NCBI GenBank assembly: GCA_036397095.1
Contig: DASWJQ010000125.1
Coordinates: 1 to 15,204, forward strand
Reading direction: 5' to 3'
DNA from: DASWJQ01 sp036397095
GTDB taxonomy: Bacteria > Chloroflexota > Anaerolineae > Anaerolineales > E44-bin32
DNA length: 15,204 nt
Shown piece after piece: positions 7,787-14,625 of this stretch. The notes beneath the pieces were generated by a model. That model did not search any database and was not told where the DNA came from. It was given only the letters and a program-made list of their open reading frames with translations. The stretch's first letter is position 1. Each line of letters opens with the position of its first letter. Both the position numbers and the translations under genes were made by a program.

Positions 7787-8389
7787 CTACAGCACCGCCC
7801 GTCCCGAGACCTCGAGGTCCCGGCGCACCATCCACAAGGTGGGCAAGGTCAACATGCGCCAGTAGACATAAACCACCCCGACGAAGAACACCAACCTGGC
7901 GACAACCGCATGGGCCCAGGGCACGGCCGGTTTGCCCAGCGTCGAGACCATCAGGACGATGACACCCAGACGCAGCATATTGATTGCCAGCGTTGCGGCC
8001 ACGCCAAGCAGCAGCCTCAGCAGCCGCTCTTCCGCCGGGAAGCGCGGGTAAAACAGGATCAGCCCGGCGAAGACCGATAGCTCGATCAGGGTTGAGCATT
8101 CAATGCCGATCTGCAGCACCGACCAACCCGTCGGATCGGGTACGACCAGTGTCGCCCGGTCCAAGGTGGTGAGGGCAACGCCAAACCAACTGCTGGCCGT
8201 GGTCAGCAAGCTGGCTTGGAACGCACCCAATGGCTCGTGCCATTCGCCGTAGCTGCCGATCAAGATGATCAACGCCGCCAGACCGAAGGCTGACCATAGG
8301 TAGCCGACCAACCCCCAACGCCGACGCCGAATGAGCAAGAGCCCGATCAGGTAGGCTGCCAGGGCCGCCGCCAGGATGCCTGTCGTCAT
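7787..8389 (-). CDS. Exosortase/archaeosortase family transpeptidase (XrtG-like)
   Basis: This is an integral-membrane Cys protease/transpeptidase expected to recognise a C-terminal tripartite signal on exported proteins, cut there and pass the product to a membrane or glycan acceptor. The 200-aa protein has about six hydrophobic helices. The catalytic candidates lie in the standard order: C98 in IGIECSTLIELSVF, R140 in NMLRLGVIVL, and H160 (or R165) in WAHAVVARLVFF. The short length and the 'GIECS' surroundings recall XrtG rather than the long EpsI-fused exosortases of proteobacteria; the subtype is my inference. Its ATG overlaps the stop of the preceding substrate gene by 4 nt (8386-8389), and its stop abuts the GT2 start, so enzyme, substrate and glycosyltransferase are made together. 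Confidence 0.87.
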   Translation of the reverse strand: MTTGILAAALAAYLIGLLLIRRRRWGLVGYLWSAFGLAALIILIGSYGEWHEPLGAFQASLLTTASSWFGVALTTLDRATLVVPDPTGWSVLQIGIECSTLIELSVFAGLILFYPRFPAEERLLRLLLGVAATLAINMLRLGVIVLMVSTLGKPAVPWAHAVVARLVFFVGVVYVYWRMLTLPTLWMVRRDLEVSGRAVL

Positions 8390-8919
8390 CGGACCACGCC
8401 TTCAAACTGATGCCGCCGGCGCCAAGCGAAAGTGACGATCAGGGCCAGACCCACCAGGGACAGCGGCACTCCGGCGGTTGGCACGGAGTAGAATCCGGTT
8501 GTCGCCGACGCAATGTCACAGTTCTCGGCGTTGCCTGTGCTCCAGCACAAGGTTACGCTGTACGTTCCGGAGCTCGGCGTATTGGATGTGTTCCAGCTGT
8601 CGTTGACAATATCCCCGGGGTCAAGCCGATTTGCGTCAATCTTACGCGTCGCGACCAGGCTGCCATCCGGGGCGTACACACCGTAGAGCAGATTCGACCT
8701 CTGAATGTCGGAGTCGGCCTGCACTGAACTGCTGATCTGAATGGGATCACCGGGGTTCCCGGCGCCAATGCCTACCAGCGAAAGGATTGTGCCGGTGTTG
8801 GCACGCAGGGGCGCGGCCAGCGCAACCGGCGTCCCGCTGGCGAGCAACAGGCCGAGGAGCGCGAGGCTGCTCCAGCCCCGCCGGATTATGAACTGAATAC
8901 GTCCACATTTTCTCAGCAA
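8386..8919 (-). CDS. Secreted exosortase substrate with VPTAG-TM-Arg C-terminal sorting tail
   Basis: I do not recognise the core, but both ends are clear. I place the start at TTG 8919 because GGAGG lies 9 nt upstream; another TTG at 8955 would add 12 residues and put that GGAGG inside the gene. The 177-aa product opens with a Sec signal peptide: basic CGRIQFIIRR, a hydrophobic core, and ALA cleavage near residue 35. The mature part (about 36-145) has a beta-sandwich look with two Cys in CWSTGNAENC. The C-terminus is a tripartite signal: VPTAG (146-150), a hydrophobic stretch VPLSLVGLALIVTFAW (151-166) and RRRH (167-170). This matches the PEP-CTERM-type layout of motif, membrane helix and basic cluster. 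The gene directly precedes and overlaps the exosortase gene, so it is probably a dedicated target. Confidence 0.78.
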   Translation of the reverse strand: MLRKCGRIQFIIRRGWSSLALLGLLLASGTPVALAAPLRANTGTILSLVGIGAGNPGDPIQISSSVQADSDIQRSNLLYGVYAPDGSLVATRKIDANRLDPGDIVNDSWNTSNTPSSGTYSVTLCWSTGNAENCDIASATTGFYSVPTAGVPLSLVGLALIVTFAWRRRHQFEGVVR

Positions 8920-8928
8920 ATTCCCTTG

Positions 8929-8933
8929 CCTCC
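8929..8933 (-). promoter_or_regulatory. GGAGG ribosome-binding site that decides the TTG start of the sorted protein
   Basis: CCTCC on the + strand reads GGAGG on the coding strand, 9 nt before TTG 8917-8919. It is the best ribosome site near this gene and supports the shorter 177-aa reading, whose N-terminus is then a normal signal peptide. Confidence 0.65.
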
Positions 8934-9054
8934 GCCATAAGCGTAGCTCAGGCAAGGCAGGAGTGAAACTACAAGGACCTTACAGGATTCGAGGTGGGCA
9001 ACAGGACCTGGGTACTGGTCTGGCTGTCGCAACAAATGGGGGTGTCATTACCCA

Positions 9055-9086
9055 ATGTAGGGACGTTGCATACAACGTCCCTACAT
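9055..9086. repeat. Perfect 14-bp inverted repeat (hairpin, REP-like)
   Basis: ATGTAGGGACGTTG-CATA-CAACGTCCCTACAT is a perfect stem of 14 bp with a 4-nt loop. It sits in the 249-bp gap between the lipoprotein stop and the start of the sorted-protein gene. No T-run follows on either strand, so it is not a normal intrinsic terminator. The core GTAGGGACGTTGCAT closely resembles the GTAGAGACGTTGCATGCAAC type hairpin repeat that I recall as abundant in cyanobacterial genomes, and variants in Chloroflexota. It may be a dispersed REP/MITE-like element that could also stabilise or separate the transcripts of the two neighbours. Confidence 0.8.
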
Positions 9087-9168
9087 GGTCTGCCTGGCAG
9101 CCCCGCCCGGGTATGGGCACGAACTCGCGGGGCACCACACACGTTTGGGGTGTTCGGGCAATCCGAGG

Positions 9169-10410
9169 CTACGGCAGCCCGTAGACCGCGATCTCGTTGA
9201 TATGCCCTTCCACGCCGGGGGTGTTGCCGGCGCCGATGAAGACACCGGTCAGCCCCTCGTCATAGGTTGAGTCCGTGGCCTGGGCCACCTGCTGCCCATT
9301 GATGTACAGGGTGAATGTGGTGCCTTCGGCCCGCAAGCCGATCGTGTGTTCCTGGTTGGGTCCGGCCGTGATCTCAGGCGACGGCGTCAGGTCGATGACT
9401 TTGATGACCGCCTCGCCATCCCAGATCCGAAGTGCGTAGCGGCCGTCACAGGTTACGGCGAACAGATAGCCCACCCAGTCGCCACCCTGGTTGGTTGAGC
9501 GCACGACCAGTCCAAACTCATCGCGACCGGCACAGGCCTCCAGTCCACCCTGTGCTTCCACGTAGAAATCTTCCACGCTGGGCCCCGCCAGCGTCCACCA
9601 GTCGGTGTAGTCGGCCTCGAGCGCTTTCATCTCCAGCCGACCGTCGCCCAGCGTGAACTCGACATTGTCGTTTGAATACAGGGACCAGTTGGCCCCGCTT
9701 TGAAATGTGTCCTCAAAGATCGGCGAACCGAGGCCGGCCTTGGGATCGGCTGGATCGAGCGTCGCCGACGCAGTCGGCGTGATGGTGGCGGTCCCCTCCG
9801 ACGGCTCAGTGCTGGTCGCCTCCGGCGTGGCCGTCGCTTCATTCGTATCGAATTCCCAGCCGAAATTCACGCCGTCGATCACGGCGGCATCGGCCAACGT
9901 GATCGCCTGTTGGCCAGTCGGACCACTCGAGGAGGCCGCCGGGAAGGTCCAACCGCCGGGCAGCATCACATTGCTGTTCTCCGGCGAGCTGGCATCGATC
10001 GATACGCAGTATGTGCCGGCTGCCAGCCCGTCAAACTGGTAGCTCCCGTCGGCGCCAGTTAAGGCGGTCGCCAGGCCAAACGCCGGGCACGAACCCTCTC
10101 CCAGGCGGACGGTGGCACCAGCAATGCCGGTCTCGTCGGCCGCCAAAATGCCATCGGCCTGATAACCACCACTCTCGGCGGCGACGCAGCCGGCCGGTGC
10201 GGCCTCCGCCTCCGGCGCGGCCTGGCAGCTATCGTGCCAAAGGCGGCCGCTGATCGAGCCAGTCGAGGCCGGCTCGGTAGCCGTTGGGAAGGCAAAGGAA
10301 GTGGCCGTCGCCTGATCCGGGGTCGGTGCCTGCAAATTGCAGGCCGTCAAGATCACGGCGACCACCATCAGCAGGGCGGCCCGCACTGGGACTCGCAGCT
10401 GGTTGGACAT
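9169..10410 (-). CDS. Surface lipoprotein: SdrD-like domain, Thr/Pro linker, LamG-like domain
   Basis: The 413-aa protein starts at ATG 10410, with AAGGAG 8 nt upstream; the frame is open to 10512 but that part has no signal-like start. Residues 5-24 form a lipoprotein signal peptide ending in a lipobox (ILTAC, lipidated C24). A region of about 50-185 has the Ig-like SdrD B / carboxypeptidase-regulatory pattern: GSISGRLWHD, then AGATVRLG, then GADGSYQFDGLAAGTYCVSI. Four Cys (62, 75, 108, 135) may form disulfides. A low-complexity Thr/Ala/Pro/Glu linker follows at about 190-225. The last 180 residues (IFEDTFQSGANWSLYSND onward, ending in IFIGAGN-like and HINEIAVYG strands) look like a concanavalin/LamG or DUF1080-type carbohydrate-binding sandwich. 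It is probably anchored outside the cell and may bind glycan. It lies upstream of the exosortase operon on the same strand but has no sorting tail. Confidence 0.8.
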   Translation of the reverse strand: MSNQLRVPVRAALLMVVAVILTACNLQAPTPDQATATSFAFPTATEPASTGSISGRLWHDSCQAAPEAEAAPAGCVAAESGGYQADGILAADETGIAGATVRLGEGSCPAFGLATALTGADGSYQFDGLAAGTYCVSIDASSPENSNVMLPGGWTFPAASSSGPTGQQAITLADAAVIDGVNFGWEFDTNEATATPEATSTEPSEGTATITPTASATLDPADPKAGLGSPIFEDTFQSGANWSLYSNDNVEFTLGDGRLEMKALEADYTDWWTLAGPSVEDFYVEAQGGLEACAGRDEFGLVVRSTNQGGDWVGYLFAVTCDGRYALRIWDGEAVIKVIDLTPSPEITAGPNQEHTIGLRAEGTTFTLYINGQQVAQATDSTYDEGLTGVFIGAGNTPGVEGHINEIAVYGLP

Positions 10411-10621
10411 AGCTCGGTCTCCTTGTCCCCAAGGGACAACCTCACCTGGCAAGAATGGGATGGCACAGCATGGGCCGGCCAGAATCTCCTTCCGGCCCTG
10501 CCATGGCGTCATTGTACTCCCGCCGCTAAGATAGCAACAGCGCGCAAAGTGAGGCGCGTAGGTTGGCCCTGGCTGGGGTTACAATCTGTACATTGACCTG
10601 GGACCAAAGGTAGAATCGGCC
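10411..10621. other. Divergent intergenic region between lipoprotein and squalene synthase-like genes
   Basis: These 211 bp must hold the promoters of both flanking genes. On the lipoprotein side there is a 7-bp perfect hairpin next to its ribosome site (listed separately) and a second one, GGGCCGG at 10472-10478 pairing with CCGGCCC at 10492-10498 across a 13-nt loop. On the other side TACAAT (10580-10585) could be a -10 element for the + strand gene, but no -35 hexamer sits at a proper distance. Confidence 0.3.
10423..10439 (-). promoter_or_regulatory. Hairpin abutting the lipoprotein ribosome-binding site
   Basis: TTGTCCC-CAA-GGGACAA is a perfect 7-bp stem with a 3-nt loop. On the mRNA of the lipoprotein its 3' arm ends in the first two bases of the AAGGAG ribosome site, so it could modulate access of the ribosome or shape the 5' end. 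There is no direct evidence of regulation. Confidence 0.35.
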
Positions 10622-11695
10622 TTGTCGGAACGCCTCGACGGTAGCACAAACGAAACCGCCATGCTGATCCACTATCAGTTGCTGCGCGACGTCAGCCGCA
10701 CGTTTGCGCTGTCGATTGAACAGCTGCCCCAGCCTTTGCGTGACGCGGTCACGCTTGCCTACTTGCTCTTCCGAGTGGCCGATTGTCTCGAGGACCACGA
10801 CCAACTCAGTCCCTCCGAGAAAGCCGTTCTGCTGCGTCTTTGGGCCTCCATTCTGCGTGGTGAGACGGACGTCGGCGAGCTGTTGCAGCGCATCCAGCCA
10901 TTGGATGACAACGATCCCGAGGTCCAGGTCGCCAGACTGGCCGACCGCATCCTGGACCAGGTCGGGCTGCTGCCGGCCGGGCTGCGCGCCCCGATTTTGG
11001 ACCACGTCATCCAGAGTTCGCATGGCATGGCCCGCTGGCAAGAACATGGGCCGTATGTGGAAGATGAGGCGGCGCTCGACGACTATATGTTCCAAGTGGC
11101 CGGCCGGGTTGGATATCTGCTGACCGACGTGTTCTCTTGGTACTCGCCCTTCATTCGTGAGCGCAAAGACAAGCTGATGCCGTTATCCCGCGAATGCGGC
11201 CTGGCCCTACAAACGGTCAACATCATCCGGGGGATGCGCAAGGACTACGAGCGCGGTTGGGTCTTTGTGCCCCAAAGCTACTATGAGCGCTTCGATCTGA
11301 CGCGCGATTCGCTGTTTGACCCTCGCAATATCGACCGAGCCCTGCAGGTCGTTGAGCTGCTGGCGGAGAAAGCCGAGCGCCATCTGTGGGGTGGCATGAG
11401 CTATGTCATGCACCTGCCTCGCCGCTTCCACCGCATACGCCTGGCCTGTATGTGGCCGGTCTACCTGGCGGTTGGCACGTTGGCCGTGAGCCGCAACAAT
11501 GCCAAGGTCATTTTGGATGAGGCCAAGCTGGGCCGGGACCAAGTCTTCCAGATCCTGACCAACACACGCATTTTTGGCTGGTCAAACCACTGGCTCCACT
11601 ACTACTACCGCCATCTGGCCTCGCCGCCCGATGCGCGCATCGGCCCTGTTGAAAACTTGCGCCAGACCCTGAGCGAACACCCCTCCGGCCTCTAG
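10622..11695 (+). CDS. Squalene/phytoene synthase family protein with altered second Asp motif
   Basis: This is a head-to-head trans-isoprenyl diphosphate synthase-type enzyme. Members join two C15 or C20 diphosphates to give squalene, hydroxysqualene-type or phytoene precursors for hopanoids or carotenoids. The 357-aa protein shows RDVSRTFALSIEQLP (22-36), the first Asp-rich motif D54xxxD58 in RVADCLEDH, the later GRVGYLLTDVF region, and the second site in NIIRGMRKDYERGWVFVP (200-217). Usually this site is NIxRDxxED; here the first Asp is Gly204 and the Glu is Lys207, leaving only D208. I use TTG 10622, with AAAGG about 11 nt upstream; ATG 10661 also precedes the conserved start and has no clear ribosome site. 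It is alone on this strand, with no desaturase or cyclase nearby, so the product is open. The altered site may mean a different substrate or reaction. Confidence 0.82.
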   Translation: MSERLDGSTNETAMLIHYQLLRDVSRTFALSIEQLPQPLRDAVTLAYLLFRVADCLEDHDQLSPSEKAVLLRLWASILRGETDVGELLQRIQPLDDNDPEVQVARLADRILDQVGLLPAGLRAPILDHVIQSSHGMARWQEHGPYVEDEAALDDYMFQVAGRVGYLLTDVFSWYSPFIRERKDKLMPLSRECGLALQTVNIIRGMRKDYERGWVFVPQSYYERFDLTRDSLFDPRNIDRALQVVELLAEKAERHLWGGMSYVMHLPRRFHRIRLACMWPVYLAVGTLAVSRNNAKVILDEAKLGRDQVFQILTNTRIFGWSNHWLHYYYRHLASPPDARIGPVENLRQTLSEHPSGL

Positions 11696-11778
11696 GCCAA
11701 CCTCTCCACCCAAGGCAGCAGATAGCGGAATGTGCCCGCACCCCACAACCGCCCGCCTCGGTCGGCTGTCCCGGTTGG

Positions 11779-12552
11779 CTAGGGCCGCACGGCCCTCAGG
11801 TACTGGACCTCAAGCCGTGTTTCGAAGTCTCTTTGGGGATCAGACTCCAAGACAGCCTCGATCCGGGCGAGACCGGCCCGGTAGGCCGGCTCGCTGAGCA
11901 GTGCCAGCTGGGAGGTGCTGCTAGGCCGGAGGAATGGATCGGCCAGCACCTGTCGGCCGCGCTGGACCTGGCGAATGGACTCGGCGCGGCCTCGCTCAGT
12001 CGGCCGCAAGCCAATCGAGGACACCAGCGCCTCCAGACCGGACCAGGGCGGATAGCGGCGCCGATCCCTCGCCAGCACCCCCTCGAAGAAGTCGTAGACG
12101 TACCAGCTCAGATCGGGGTCGTGTGCATCCAAACCGGCGATCACCAGACTGGCACCAGGGCACAGCATGCTGGCGGCCTGATGAAGAAAGCCCGCCACAT
12201 CGGGGAAATGGTGAAGTGCATGAACACACAGGACCAAATCGAACTGTTCGTGGGCGAAAGGAAGTGCGCCGGCTTCGCCCTGTACCAGCCTGCCCGGCGC
12301 GAGTCGCCGCCGAGCCTGGGCCAGCATCCCGGCCGAGCGGTCAAGGCCGATCGCCTGACCACCTGTTGCCAGGGACAACCAGCGGCCCGTACCGCAGCCG
12401 ACCTCGAGCCACCTGTTCGGTTGGAGCGTGGCCAGGGTTTCAGCGACAAACGCCGGCAGGCCTTCGCTTGTCTCAGCCTCAAAGCGCTGATCATAGGTTG
12501 GCGCCAGCCGGTCGTAGTTGGGGGTCGGTGGACGGGTCACTGCCCGAACCAT
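11779..12552 (-). CDS. Class I SAM-dependent methyltransferase (Methyltransf_11 type)
   Basis: The 257-aa protein starts at ATG 12552. The frame is open to 12606 but overlaps the preceding gene, and the conserved part opens at NYDRLAPTYDQRF (12-24), a common start of UbiE/COQ5-like methyltransferases. The SAM site shows LEVGCGTGRWL (49-59) as motif I, IGLDRSAGMLAQARRR as motif II and LVLCVHALHHF as the post-II region. The second half, with a YDFFEGVLARDRRRYPPW segment, would shape the acceptor pocket; I cannot name the substrate. GTG 12540 is an alternative start. The gene begins 11 nt after the stop of the small membrane protein gene, so the two are probably co-transcribed. It converges on the squalene synthase-like gene with 83 bp between the stops. 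Confidence 0.85.
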   Translation of the reverse strand: MVRAVTRPPTPNYDRLAPTYDQRFEAETSEGLPAFVAETLATLQPNRWLEVGCGTGRWLSLATGGQAIGLDRSAGMLAQARRRLAPGRLVQGEAGALPFAHEQFDLVLCVHALHHFPDVAGFLHQAASMLCPGASLVIAGLDAHDPDLSWYVYDFFEGVLARDRRRYPPWSGLEALVSSIGLRPTERGRAESIRQVQRGRQVLADPFLRPSSTSQLALLSEPAYRAGLARIEAVLESDPQRDFETRLEVQYLRAVRP

Positions 12553-12563
12553 GTACGCTGCGG

Positions 12564-12884
12564 CTAGCCTGCGCCCACGCCCTGAAGTACCAGGAAGAAC
12601 AGGCAAACGCCCCCACCGCCTAACAGTAAGCCGATACCAGCCAGCAGGCGCGAGCCTTTGCCGAGCAGGCCGGCAATCCCCAGAACGGCTGCCAGAAGCC
12701 CGAGGAAGGCACTGCTCGCCCCGCAGACGAACAGCGGGGTGCCGGCCGCCCGGATCCAGCCTTGCTGAACGCCGACCAGGGCACAGATGCCGATGCCAAA
12801 GACCAGCGAAATGGAAACGATCCCAAGCGCCAGGCTGGTCTTGGCCAAGGATATGCTCGACCGGGCCGCGATCTCGTCACCCAT
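12564..12884 (-). CDS. Small three-TM hypothetical membrane protein
   Basis: This is a 106-aa protein of unknown function. ATG 12884 is preceded by GAGG 6 nt upstream. It has three hydrophobic segments: about 15-37 (LALGIVSISLVFGIGICALVG), 50-73 and 80-102, with a short basic loop GKGSR between the last two. The Gly/Leu/Val-rich pattern resembles DUF4190-like and other small bacterial membrane proteins, but I cannot assign a family with confidence. It lies 54 bp downstream of the NmrA-like gene and 11 bp upstream of the methyltransferase gene, all on one strand, so an operon is likely. Confidence 0.72.
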   Translation of the reverse strand: MGDEIAARSSISLAKTSLALGIVSISLVFGIGICALVGVQQGWIRAAGTPLFVCGASSAFLGLLAAVLGIAGLLGKGSRLLAGIGLLLGGGGVCLFFLVLQGVGAG

Positions 12885-12938
12885 TGATTGCCTCTCTTTC
12901 TCAGATTACCGCTCGGCGAACCGAAATGTCGCGGAACC

Positions 12939-13799
12939 TTAGTCCCGGCCAGCACGCAACGCGTCGGCCAGGAATGTCCTTAAGTTCTTGGGTTTCCGGC
13001 CAAGCAAGTGGGTCAGCACTCGGTCGTTGCCGGTGAAGTCGTGGTCAGCATAATAGCCAAACATGGCCAGAAAGTCGTCGATGCGGCCGGCATCCAAGCC
13101 CCGGCTGGCGGCTGCCTGGCGCCATTTCTCGAGCCGCTGTTGGCTGGCAGCCACCGGACGACCGAGAAGATCAGCCAGCAGGGCAGCCACCTGGTGTTGG
13201 TTTGGATTGTCGGGGCCAGCCAGCTCGTAGGTTGCCCCGGTGTGCCCCGGCATTGTCAAGACAATCGCAGCCGCTTGGGCGATGTCAGCCAGATCCACCA
13301 GGTTCAACCGGGTGGCAGGCGGATAGGGCAGCCGCAGGCTGCCGTGCTGGCGAGCCTGATCTACGTAGGGCAGCAGGTTCTGCATGTAGGCGGCCGGCTG
13401 AAGAAGCGTAAAAGGCAGCCGGCTGGCAAGGACCGCCTCCTCAACCCTGAGCTTGCGGGCGTGATGGGGCATGGCCGTCGACTGCGGATGGAGCACCGAG
13501 TGGTACACAAAGTGAGTGACTCCCTGCTTGGCAGCAGCCTGCAGGAGGGACTGCGCCATGCGCTCTTCGTCCGGGTGCATGTTGGGCGGGATGTGGTAAA
13601 CGGCCGATGATCCCTCGACGGCGCGCTTGACGTCCTCCGGGTTCAGCAGGTCACCCACCACAAACTGACAATCTGCGGGCGGCTGCGCCTCGGCTGCCGC
13701 CGGGCGGCGAACCAAAGCCCGCCAGCCAGCATGGCGGTCGGCCAGCGCGTGGAGAATGGCCTGTCCGGTCTTGCCGGCGGCGCCGGTAACCAGGATCAT
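12939..13799 (-). CDS. NmrA-type NAD(P)-binding Rossmann protein
   Basis: This is an atypical short-chain dehydrogenase-like protein of 286 aa. ATG 13799 has GGAG 6 nt upstream. The nucleotide-binding loop is VTGAAGKTG (4-12), with the GxxGxxG spacing of NmrA/SDR-a5-like proteins, followed by VVGDLLNPEDVKRAVEG and AVYHIPPN, typical of the family. In place of the active SDR YxxxK, the region HHARKLRVEEAVLASRLPFT corresponds to the usual NmrA arrangement, suggesting redox sensing or an unusual reductase rather than a classical dehydrogenase. The C-terminal GNDRVLTHLLGRKPKNLRTF matches the family ending. It stands 54 bp upstream of the small membrane gene and 109 bp after alkD, so its transcription may be partly separate. 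Confidence 0.85.
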   Translation of the reverse strand: MILVTGAAGKTGQAILHALADRHAGWRALVRRPAAAEAQPPADCQFVVGDLLNPEDVKRAVEGSSAVYHIPPNMHPDEERMAQSLLQAAAKQGVTHFVYHSVLHPQSTAMPHHARKLRVEEAVLASRLPFTLLQPAAYMQNLLPYVDQARQHGSLRLPYPPATRLNLVDLADIAQAAAIVLTMPGHTGATYELAGPDNPNQHQVAALLADLLGRPVAASQQRLEKWRQAAASRGLDAGRIDDFLAMFGYYADHDFTGNDRVLTHLLGRKPKNLRTFLADALRAGRD

Positions 13800-13908
13800 G
13801 CTGATCTCCGGATGCGGGTTGACCTTAAGATGGCGGATACGGGCCGGCGCATGGGACCTATTGTGTCAGGCCGGGAACGCCCCGGCAACCGGGGGGCACG
13901 GGCTTCGT

Positions 13909-14625
13909 TCAACTGTCAAGGCGTTTGCGCGCCTCGCGTTGGCTTAGGGGGGACAAACGGCCCTGGTGGTCGTCGACGAACTCTCGCACCCAGGCCGGAT
14001 CCGTCTTTGCATACTCGCGCAGGACCCAGCCGATTGCCTTGCGAATGAAGAAGTCGGGATCATCGGCCAGCGCCAGAATGGTCGACGCAAGCAGCCCGGT
14101 GTTGGTCTCACCCTTATGATGAAGGTGGGCCAGCAGGGAGGCACGCCTCACCCACAACCGTTCGGACGACCACCATGCGATCAGACTGGACTCGAAACTG
14201 CGGTCCAGGCGTACCAGCGCGCCAACCAGCTTGGCGGCGATCCAATCGAGCGTGTCCCAATGGGTGGCCGACTTCACCAATTCCTCCAGGAGTGGCCAGC
14301 TCGCGCCGTCGAGATAGGCCGGATAAGCCTCGACCAGCTCAAGCGCCTGATACATGTCTTCACGCCGCGCCCCGCCCCACAACCGGCGAACCGCCAGCTC
14401 CCAGGCTCGGCGGCTGGTCAGCGGGTGGGCACTGTGTGCTTGCCGGAACAGGCGGCGGCGAGGGCCCGCCTGAATGCCATAGAACGGCTGGTCCGTCTTC
14501 ATGTACGCCTGCATTGGGCCGGCCCGGCCCGGATCAGCCGCCTGCCGCATGCGCAGCTGCAGGTCGGCGACCAATGCGGTTGCTTGCTGGGTGGCCGTTT
14601 GCGCCGGCATCGGCGGTGCGCTCAA
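13909..14625 (-). CDS. AlkD-type DNA alkylation repair glycosylase
   Basis: This is a HEAT-like-repeat DNA glycosylase expected to excise N3- and N7-alkylated purines. Its 238 aa match the roughly 237 aa of Bacillus AlkD. Signature stretches in order are MKTDQPFYGI (42-51), REDMYQALELVEAY (88-101), THWDTLDWIAAKLVG (121-135), LWVRRASLL (157-165) and FFIRKAIGWVLREYAKTDP (192-210). W123, D127, R161 and W200 fall at the spacing of the known AlkD cleft residues (W109, D113, R148, W187 as I recall), so the active site looks complete. The TTG start at 14625 overlaps the TGA of the upstream B12-domain gene in a TTGA. ATG 14610 is the alternative and lacks a ribosome site too. The coupling ties this repair enzyme to the B12-binding protein. 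Confidence 0.88.
   Translation of the reverse strand: MSAPPMPAQTATQQATALVADLQLRMRQAADPGRAGPMQAYMKTDQPFYGIQAGPRRRLFRQAHSAHPLTSRRAWELAVRRLWGGARREDMYQALELVEAYPAYLDGASWPLLEELVKSATHWDTLDWIAAKLVGALVRLDRSFESSLIAWWSSERLWVRRASLLAHLHHKGETNTGLLASTILALADDPDFFIRKAIGWVLREYAKTDPAWVREFVDDHQGRLSPLSQREARKRLDS

Noticed and set aside
10580..10616. Promoter for the squalene synthase-like gene (TACAAT 10580, or TTGACC 10593 with TAGAAT 10611)
   Set aside because: TACAAT has no -35 at 16-18 nt, and TTGACC/TAGAAT are only 12 nt apart, so neither forms a normal sigma-70 promoter.
11696..11779. GCCAACC and GGTTGGC flanking the 83-bp gap between the convergent genes
   Set aside because: Only 7 bp of pairing across about 70 nt, with no further structure or T-run; likely chance.
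13880..13894. CCCCGG-CAA-CCGGGG hairpin downstream of alkD, considered as a terminator
   Set aside because: There is no T-run on the - strand after the stem, and only 6 bp pair; it could help pausing but does not meet the pattern of an intrinsic terminator.
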